DNA of 42,518 nucleotides, from positions 1 through 42,518 of the forward strand of contig DGRE01000069.1 of the NCBI GenBank assembly GCA_002389905.1. Direction: 5' to 3'. Positions 36,919 to 42,518 of this stretch are shown here, one piece after another. Each line of letters begins with the position of its first letter. Positions within the stretch are counted from its first letter, which is position 1. This DNA is from Hungatella sp. UBA4396 (GTDB lineage Bacteria > Bacillota > Clostridia > Lachnospirales > Lachnospiraceae). The notes under the pieces were generated by a model. It worked only from the letters and a program-made list of their open reading frames with translations. It searched no databases and had not been told where the DNA came from. The translations under genes and the position numbers were made by a program.

Positions 36919-38894
36919 GCAATGTCGATACCATGTCAATTAACGCAATCCGAATCCTTTCTGCGGATGCCGTCCAGAAGGCCAATTCCGGCCATCCAGG
37001 ACTTCCCCTGGGCTGTGCATCAGCCGCCTATGAGCTATGGGCAAACCATATGAATCATAATCCGGCAGATCCCCAGTGGGCCAACAGGGACCGTTTTGTC
37101 TTATCAGGGGGTCATGGTTCCATGCTTTTGTATTCCCTGCTTCACTTATTTGGATACGGGAACTTATCAAAAGAGGATTTGATGAATTTCCGCCAGCTGG
37201 GTTCCAAGACACCGGGCCATCCGGAATACGGCCACACAATAGGCGTGGAGGCTACGACAGGTCCTTTGGGTGCAGGTATGGGCATGGCTGTTGGTATGGC
37301 TATGGCTGAGAGCCATCTTGCTTCTGTATTTAACAAAGAGGAATATCCTGTTGTAGATCATTACACCTATGTGCTGGGAGGAGACGGATGCATGATGGAG
37401 GGCATTACCTCCGAGGTATTGTCTTTGGCAGGCACTCTTGGCCTTGGAAAGCTGATCGTGTTCTATGATTCCAATAAGATTTCTATAGAAGGAAGCACTG
37501 ACATTGCATTTACGGAAGACGTCCAGAAGCGGATGGAGGCCTTTGGTTTCCAGACCATTACCGTAGAGGATGGAAACGACTTAGAGGCCATCGGAAAGGC
37601 CATTGAAGATGCAAAGGCAGAAACAGACCGTCCTTCTTTTATCACCATCAAAACCCAGATCGGTTACGGCTGCCCGGACAAGCAGGGAAAAGCCAGCGCT
37701 CACGGAGAGCCTTTGGGAGCTGAAAATGTTTCAGCGCTGAAGGAATATTTAAACTGGCCTTCCAAGGAGCCATTCTATGTGCCGGAGGAGGTTTATGACA
37801 ACTACAGAAGGATTGCAGAGGAAAAGGCGGAAACAGAAGCAGCCTGGAATGTGATGTTTGCTGCGTACTGCCAGGAGTATCCTGAGATGGAAGAGCTGTG
37901 GAGTGCATACCACGATCCGGATGCAGGAGAAAAGGCAGTTGAAGCATGTGCTGATTTCTGGAAGGAACAGGAAAAGGCTGATGCTACCAGGAATTTATCC
38001 GGTCAGGTGTTGAACCGCATCAAGACCTATCTGCCTGGTCTGGTGGGAGGCTCTGCTGATCTGGCACCTTCTAACAAGACTGTTATGACTGATATGGGGG
38101 ACTTTTCCAGGGAAGACAGGACAGGCCGCAACCTGCACTTTGGAGTGCGGGAGCTGGGCATGGCTGCTATTGGAAACGGACTGATGCTTCACGGCGGCCT
38201 CCGGGCTTATGTGGCAACCTTCTTTGTGTTCAGTGATTATACAAAGCCTATGGCCCGTTTATCTGCTTTGATGGGACTGCCTCTCACTTATGTGCTCACT
38301 CATGACAGCATTGGTGTGGGGGAAGATGGACCTACCCATGAACCAATTGAACAGCTTGCTATGTTAAGGGCAATGCCTAATTTCCATGTATTCCGCCCCT
38401 GTGACGGAACAGAGACAGAGGCTGCATGGTATTCTGCATTGACTTCTAAAAATACACCCACTGCCCTTGTACTCACAAGGCAGAACCTGACTCCTATGCC
38501 GGGAAGCAGCAAGGAGGCTTTAAAGGGCGGTTACGTCATTGATGACTGTGAAGGAACTCCGGATCTGATTCTTATTGCCAGCGGCTCTGAGGTAGAGCTG
38601 GCAGTCAAGGCCAAGGGTCTTCTTTCCGACAAACAAGTGCGTGTGGTTTCCATGCCATGTATGGACTTATTTGAGGAGCAGACAGAGGAATATAAGGAAT
38701 CCGTTCTTCCAAAGGCAGTCCGCAAGCGTGTGGCTGTGGAAGCATTAAGTGATTTTGGCTGGGGCAAATATGTGGGACTTGACGGAGCTTATGTGACCAT
38801 GAAAGGGTTTGGAGCCAGCGGTCCGGCAAACCAGTTGTTTGAGCATTTTGGATTCACTGCAGAGCGTGTGGCGGAGGCTGCAAGAGCTCTGTAA
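36915..38894 (+). CDS. tkt: transketolase
   Basis: A 659-residue thiamine-diphosphate enzyme of the pentose phosphate pathway, full length. Visible signatures are NSGHPGLPLG (near 24-33), the ThDP motif GGDGCMMEG (near 154-162), and ELGMAAIGNG with the later HDSIGVGEDGPTHEP. It overlaps the preceding stop codon (ATGA), with AGGAGG upstream. With glk directly downstream it forms a central-carbon pair. Confidence 0.96.
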   Translation: MSNVDTMSINAIRILSADAVQKANSGHPGLPLGCASAAYELWANHMNHNPADPQWANRDRFVLSGGHGSMLLYSLLHLFGYGNLSKEDLMNFRQLGSKTPGHPEYGHTIGVEATTGPLGAGMGMAVGMAMAESHLASVFNKEEYPVVDHYTYVLGGDGCMMEGITSEVLSLAGTLGLGKLIVFYDSNKISIEGSTDIAFTEDVQKRMEAFGFQTITVEDGNDLEAIGKAIEDAKAETDRPSFITIKTQIGYGCPDKQGKASAHGEPLGAENVSALKEYLNWPSKEPFYVPEEVYDNYRRIAEEKAETEAAWNVMFAAYCQEYPEMEELWSAYHDPDAGEKAVEACADFWKEQEKADATRNLSGQVLNRIKTYLPGLVGGSADLAPSNKTVMTDMGDFSREDRTGRNLHFGVRELGMAAIGNGLMLHGGLRAYVATFFVFSDYTKPMARLSALMGLPLTYVLTHDSIGVGEDGPTHEPIEQLAMLRAMPNFHVFRPCDGTETEAAWYSALTSKNTPTALVLTRQNLTPMPGSSKEALKGGYVIDDCEGTPDLILIASGSEVELAVKAKGLLSDKQVRVVSMPCMDLFEEQTEEYKESVLPKAVRKRVAVEALSDFGWGKYVGLDGAYVTMKGFGASGPANQLFEHFGFTAERVAEAARAL

Positions 38895-38938
38895 GGGAAG
38901 CAGAGGCATAATACAAAAGGTGAAGGAGCGAGCGGAAC

Positions 38939-39883
38939 ATGGGAATGAAGTGCATTGGTGTTGACGTGGGCGGAACCTCCGTCAAAATTGGTTTGTTTGA
39001 AGTGACAGGAACCCTGATCCATAAATGGGAGGTTCCTACCAGAAAGGAAGAAGGGGGGAAGTACATCATAGAAGATGTTTCCAATTCCATCTTAAAGGTT
39101 CTGGAGGAACGGGGTATTTCTCTCGATGAGGTAGAGGGTGTGGGCATGGGAGTGCCCGGCCCTGTTATGCCAAACGGATATGTGGAGGTCTGCGTCAACC
39201 TTGGCTGGCGGGATATGTACCCGGAACGGGAAATGAGCGAAAGGCTTCACGGCCTTCCCGTAAAGAGCGGAAATGATGCCAATGTGGCGGCTCTCGGTGA
39301 AATGTGGCAGGGCGGAGGAAAGGGCTATGACGATATCGTTATGGTCACCCTGGGCACAGGAGTAGGCGGAGGCGTGATCATAGACCAGAAGATCATTGCC
39401 GGAAAGCATGGCCTTGCAGGAGAAATCGGGCATATGCACATCCGGGATGATGAGACAGAAAGCTGCAACTGCGGCGGTGTAGGCTGCGTGGAGCAGGTTG
39501 CCAGTGCCACAGGAATTGCAAGGGAGGCCAGAAGAAAAATGGCTGCTCTGGACATTCCTTCCGTACTCAGGGAGTACGGTGACAATGTGACGGCCAAGGA
39601 TGTGCTGGATGCCGCCAAGGCAGGAGATGAACTGGCTTGTATGGTTATGGAAGTGGTAGGCCGCTACCTGGGACTGACCCTTGCCCATATTTCCATGACA
39701 ACAGACCCGGAAGTTTTCGTTATCGGCGGAGGGGTATCAAAGGCAGGACCGTTTTTAATTGATAATATTTATAAGCATTACAATAAATTTACGCCCATTT
39801 CCCAGAATAAGAGCAAAATTCTTTTGGCGACTTTGGGCAATGATGCAGGAATCTATGGAGCAGCCCGTCTGATCCTTGATTGA
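38939..39883 (+). CDS. glk: ROK-family glucokinase
   Basis: A 314-residue ROK kinase phosphorylating glucose with ATP. The N-terminal phosphate loop is DVGGTSVKIGLF (9-20). The catalytic base is Asp113 in GNDAN. The ROK zinc motif has His165 and CNCGGVGC (Cys176, Cys178, Cys183). The length fits GlcK-type glucokinases. GGAGCGAGCGGAAC precedes ATG 38939. Likely co-transcribed with tkt. Confidence 0.93.
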   Translation: MGMKCIGVDVGGTSVKIGLFEVTGTLIHKWEVPTRKEEGGKYIIEDVSNSILKVLEERGISLDEVEGVGMGVPGPVMPNGYVEVCVNLGWRDMYPEREMSERLHGLPVKSGNDANVAALGEMWQGGGKGYDDIVMVTLGTGVGGGVIIDQKIIAGKHGLAGEIGHMHIRDDETESCNCGGVGCVEQVASATGIAREARRKMAALDIPSVLREYGDNVTAKDVLDAAKAGDELACMVMEVVGRYLGLTLAHISMTTDPEVFVIGGGVSKAGPFLIDNIYKHYNKFTPISQNKSKILLATLGNDAGIYGAARLILD

Positions 39884-39890
39884 TGCATGA

Positions 39891-39931
39891 AAAAAACCCG
39901 CTTTTACGATTTTTGTATCAGCGGGATTTTT
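39891..39931 (+). terminator. terminator after glk
   Basis: Stem CCCGCT (39897-39902) with AGCGGG (39920-39925), with inner TAC/GTA pairing, an A run before and ATTTTT after. It probably works in both directions. Confidence 0.82.
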
Positions 39932-39957
39932 CATCTTCGGGGAACAATTCCCTTATA

Positions 39958-39985
39958 TTTACAATTCAATAAATTATGGTATAAT
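39958..39985 (+). promoter_or_regulatory. promoter of the pyrophosphatase gene
   Basis: -35 TTTACA (39958-39963), 16-bp spacer, -10 TATAAT (39980-39985) with extended TGG. Start near 39992, leaving an unusually long leader of about 190 nt. Confidence 0.72.
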
Positions 39986-40008
39986 GGAGTACATGATTAA
40001 AAGACATG

Positions 40009-40048
40009 CCTCAGAACATGAGGAGACCCCGGTTGGTAACAACCGGGG
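40009..40048 (+). other. two-hairpin leader structure upstream of ppaC
   Basis: CCTCA-GAACA-TGAGG (40009-40023) is followed after 3 nt by a very stable hairpin: 9 perfect pairs, 40027-40035 with 40040-40048, closed by a GTAA (GNRA-type) tetraloop. No T run follows, so it is not a terminator. It does not match a riboswitch class I know. Confidence 0.6.
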
Positions 40049-40131
40049 TAATTATGAAAAATCTATGTGCAATTTGATTGTTAAATCAAGTTGTCATATG
40101 TGATTTCTATGCATTTAGTATAAAAAACACA

Positions 40132-40160
40132 TGTGAACGGAATGTGAACTTGTTGTAAAC
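40132..40160 (+). repeat. three 11-bp-phased direct repeats upstream of ppaC
   Basis: TGTGAAC (40132-40138), TGTGAAC (40143-40149) and TGTAAAC (40154-40160) at exactly 11-bp steps, with a degraded fourth (TATGAAA, 40165-40171) in phase. On the minus strand they read GTTCACA/GTTTACA, which resembles Gram-positive Pho-box direct repeats (TT-Y-ACA class, 11-bp period). They end about 25 bp before the pyrophosphatase ATG. Confidence 0.6.
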
Positions 40161-40184
40161 AGTTTATGAAAACAGGAGGAAGGA

Positions 40185-41852
40185 ATGGGAGAAAGCAGCA
40201 AAAGAAAGACCATTGTCATAGGACATAGAAATCCGGATACAGATTCCATTTGTTCGGCCATTTGCTATGCAAATTTGAAAAGAGAACTGACCGGAGAGGA
40301 CTACCAGCCGGGAAGGGCAGGGCACGTCAATGAGGAGACTCAGTTCGTGCTCAATTATTTTAACGTGGAAGCTCCTCAGTTCATTGAAAATGTGAAAACC
40401 CAGGCCCGTGATATTGAAATCAGGAAATCAAGGGGAGTGCGAAAGAACCTGTCATTGAAGAATGCCTGGAAGTTGATGCAGGAGGTTAATGCGGAAACCA
40501 TAGCCGCAATTACAGATGACGGAATGCTGGAAGGTCTGATTACAGTAGGTGATATTGCTAAGTCCTATATGAATGTATACGACAGCAGCATTTTGTCAAA
40601 GGCCAACACCCAGTACTCCAATATTCTGGAAACTCTGGAAGGCGTCATGGTGGTGGGAGATGAAAATGAATATTTCAATCAGGGAAAGGTCCTTATAGCG
40701 GCTGCCAACCCGGATATGATGGAGTTTTATATTTCTAAAGGGGATCTGGTGATTCTGGGAAACCGTTATGAGTCCCAGCTCTGTGCCATTGAAATGGACG
40801 CTGCCTGCATCATTGTCTGCGAGGGTGCGTCAGTATCCATGACCATAAAGAAGCTGGCTCAGGAGCGGGGCTGTACGGTCATGACCACTCCTTATGATAC
40901 ATTTATGGCGGCACGTCTGGTTAACCAGAGCATGCCTATCAGCTATTTCATGAAAACTGAGGGCCTGCTTACCTTTGAGGAAGAGGATTATATTGATGAT
41001 ATCAAGGAGGTTATGGCAAGCAAGCGCCACCGGTATTTCCCTATCCTTGATAAAGACGGCAAATACAAGGGGATGATATCCCGACGGAATTTGCTGGGTG
41101 CTAAGGGAAAACGGTTGATTCTGGTGGATCACAACGAAAAGTCCCAGGCAGTAGAGGGAATGGAGAGCGCAGATATCCTGGAAATCATCGATCACCACAG
41201 GCTTGGAACCGTGTCCACCATTGCACCGGTATTTTTCCGCAATCAGCCGGTGGGCTGTACGGCCACCATTGTCTATCAGATGTATCAGGAAAGCCATGTT
41301 GCTATAGAGCCTCAAATTGCGGGCCTGCTTTGCAGTGCCATTATTTCGGATACTCTTTTGTTCCGGTCCCCCACCTGTACGGCAGTGGACAAGCAGGCGG
41401 CCATAGCTCTTGCGGATATTGCGGGAATTGAACTGGAACGATATGCAAGCGCCATGTTTGCGGCAGGAAGCAACTTAAAGGGAAAGACGGATGGAGAGAT
41501 CTTTTACCAGGATTTTAAGAAGTTTACAGCCGGAAAAATATCCTTTGGAGTGGGACAGATCAGTTCCTTAAATGCGGTGGAGCTGCTGGAGCTGGAGGAG
41601 CGTATGCTTCCTTATATGAAAAAAGCCAGGGAAGAGCATGGCATGGATATGATGTTTTTCATGCTCACCAACATCCTTACGGAATCCACAGAACTGCTGT
41701 GTGAAGGCACAGGTGCCAGGCAGATGGTTGCCGGGGCATTCCGGGCAGAGGAAGATCCGAAGGAGGGCAGGGAACACAGCATCAGCCTGCCTGGAGTTGT
41801 GTCCAGGAAAAAGCAGCTGATCCCCGGCATTATGATGGCGGTTCAGGAATAG
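40185..41852 (+). CDS. ppaC: manganese-dependent inorganic pyrophosphatase with CBS-DRTGG regulatory insert
   Basis: A 555-residue family II (DHH) pyrophosphatase hydrolysing PPi to phosphate. Metal ligands lie in GHRNPDTDS (13-21), VDHN (314-317) and DHH (336-338). A regulatory insert holds a CBS motif (about 75-135), a DRTGG domain (about 145-250) and a second CBS (about 255-305). The C-terminal DHHA2 domain ends the protein. CBS-PPases of clostridia are controlled by adenine nucleotides: AMP and ADP inhibit, ATP and diadenosine polyphosphates activate. AGGAGGAAGG precedes the start. Confidence 0.96.
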   Translation: MGESSKRKTIVIGHRNPDTDSICSAICYANLKRELTGEDYQPGRAGHVNEETQFVLNYFNVEAPQFIENVKTQARDIEIRKSRGVRKNLSLKNAWKLMQEVNAETIAAITDDGMLEGLITVGDIAKSYMNVYDSSILSKANTQYSNILETLEGVMVVGDENEYFNQGKVLIAAANPDMMEFYISKGDLVILGNRYESQLCAIEMDAACIIVCEGASVSMTIKKLAQERGCTVMTTPYDTFMAARLVNQSMPISYFMKTEGLLTFEEEDYIDDIKEVMASKRHRYFPILDKDGKYKGMISRRNLLGAKGKRLILVDHNEKSQAVEGMESADILEIIDHHRLGTVSTIAPVFFRNQPVGCTATIVYQMYQESHVAIEPQIAGLLCSAIISDTLLFRSPTCTAVDKQAAIALADIAGIELERYASAMFAAGSNLKGKTDGEIFYQDFKKFTAGKISFGVGQISSLNAVELLELEERMLPYMKKAREEHGMDMMFFMLTNILTESTELLCEGTGARQMVAGAFRAEEDPKEGREHSISLPGVVSRKKQLIPGIMMAVQE

Positions 41853-41866
41853 GAGGCCCCGGTCAC

Positions 41867-42505
41867 GTGAAAAAACAAAGTTCTAATGAAAAGAAAAAGG
41901 CCCCGGTTTCCCGAAAAATTCCATGGAAGCCGGGAAACATGCTTTATCCGGTGCCTGCGGTTATGGTGACCTGTGCCAGGGAGGGACAGACCCCTAACAT
42001 CATAACTGTGGCCTGGGCGGGAACCATATGTTCCACCCCTGCCATGCTGTCCATATCGGTCCGCAGGGAACGGTATTCCTATGATATCATAAAGGAAACA
42101 AAAGAATTTGTAGTGAATCTGGTCACCAGGGACTTAGTCCGGGCTGCGGATTACTGCGGGGTGAAATCAGGACGGGATGTGGATAAATTTGCCCAGATGA
42201 AGCTGACTCCCTGCACTCTGGAAAACTGCCGGGTGCCGGGAATTGGAGAAAGTCCGGTGAATCTGGCCTGTAAGGTGACGGAAATAAAGCATTTGGGAAG
42301 CCACGATTTGTTTTTAGCCCAGATTACAGGTGTGACTGTAGATGGCCGGTATATGGATGAAAAGGATAAGTTTCATCTCAACCAGGCCGGGCTGGTGGCT
42401 TATTCCCACGGAGAATATTTTGAATTGGGGAAAAAGCTTGGAAGCTTTGGTTATTCTGTGAAAAAGACGGAGAAAAAGCCATCACCCAGGAGGAAGAAAG
42501 TTTGA
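41867..42505 (+). CDS. flavin reductase-like FMN-binding protein
   Basis: A 212-residue protein with the flavin reductase-like (split-barrel) fold: PGNMLYPVPAVMVTC, NIITVAWAGTICSTP, and RYSYDIIKETKEFVVNL. Members reduce or bind FMN; several clostridial ones work with electron carriers, but the partner is unknown here. The start is a GTG at 41867 with GGAGG 11 nt upstream; no in-frame ATG lies before the domain. The termini are basic (KKQSSNEKKK; KKPSPRRKKV). It follows ppaC by 14 bp and is likely co-transcribed. Confidence 0.87.
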   Translation: MKKQSSNEKKKAPVSRKIPWKPGNMLYPVPAVMVTCAREGQTPNIITVAWAGTICSTPAMLSISVRRERYSYDIIKETKEFVVNLVTRDLVRAADYCGVKSGRDVDKFAQMKLTPCTLENCRVPGIGESPVNLACKVTEIKHLGSHDLFLAQITGVTVDGRYMDEKDKFHLNQAGLVAYSHGEYFELGKKLGSFGYSVKKTEKKPSPRRKKV

Positions 42506-42518
42506 AACATAGAGATAG

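Noticed and set aside
39990..40060. Fluoride riboswitch upstream of the pyrophosphatase
   Set aside because: Family II pyrophosphatases can be fluoride-controlled, but the conserved fluoride aptamer core (GGNGATGG and its pairing partner) is not present here.
40073..40090. A third FabT-like operator (TTGATT...AATCAA)
   Set aside because: The half-sites are spaced differently from the two fab palindromes (TTTGA-N3-TCAAA) and the downstream gene is not lipid-related; it is better read as a small hairpin in the leader.

Overview
The window is a chromosomal segment of a spore-forming, low-to-moderate GC Gram-positive anaerobe, most likely a Lachnospiraceae member (Clostridium cluster XIVa, Lacrimispora/Enterocloster-like). 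The support is the yaaO-...-holB-ricT-trmN6-rsmI gene order, a FabK-type (not FabI) fatty-acid operon with a fused AccD-AccA protein, spore genes (spmA, yyaC), a CBS-DRTGG pyrophosphatase and strong GGAGG ribosome-binding sites. The genus is inference; no search could be run.

Layout. 1-823: seven tRNA genes (Asp, Val, Thr, Tyr, fMet, Phe, Lys) closed by a terminator. 837-7020: an information-processing block of a PLP decarboxylase, a guanylate-kinase-like protein, holB, ricT, trmN6 and rsmI; a consensus promoter followed by a highly folded 126-bp element precedes holB. 7029-17564: the type II fatty-acid synthesis operon fabH-acpP-fabK-fabD-fabG-fabF-accB-fabZ-accC-accDA plus a second FabK-like flavoprotein. 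Two FabT-like palindromes lie at its start and before acpP, and a weak terminator-like hairpin lies inside it. 17637-19731: spmA without an spmB neighbour, then an orphan FliD-like gene. 19812-20858: an isolated HTH-Fic gene with three phased upstream repeats. 20880-27003: a divergent LacI regulator and a fructan/sucrose operon (GH32, ABC binding lipoprotein, two permeases) with a consensus promoter and operator.

27017-33513: mostly small units. They are a TSCPD protein, an unlisted 33-codon holin-like toxin with a convergent antisense RNA (probable type I toxin-antitoxin), mtnN, a membrane protein of unknown function, pgi, a DUF6612-like lipoprotein, an 88-aa conserved-looking protein and a coil-TM-TM-coil protein. 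33565-39931: yyaC, an MPN-like/TM/LysM protein, a DUF5711-like protein, transketolase and a ROK glucokinase. 39958-42505: a pyrophosphatase with a long folded leader and 11-bp-phased repeats, then a flavin reductase-like protein.

Functionally, the fab operon makes malonyl-CoA and elongates acyl-ACP under probable acyl-sensing repression. The GH32/ABC operon imports and hydrolyses fructosides, whose hexoses feed the nearby glk, pgi and tkt. The accessory-looking parts, and the best places to look for something new, are the toxin-antitoxin locus, the HTH-Fic unit, the folded element before holB and the MPN-LysM protein.
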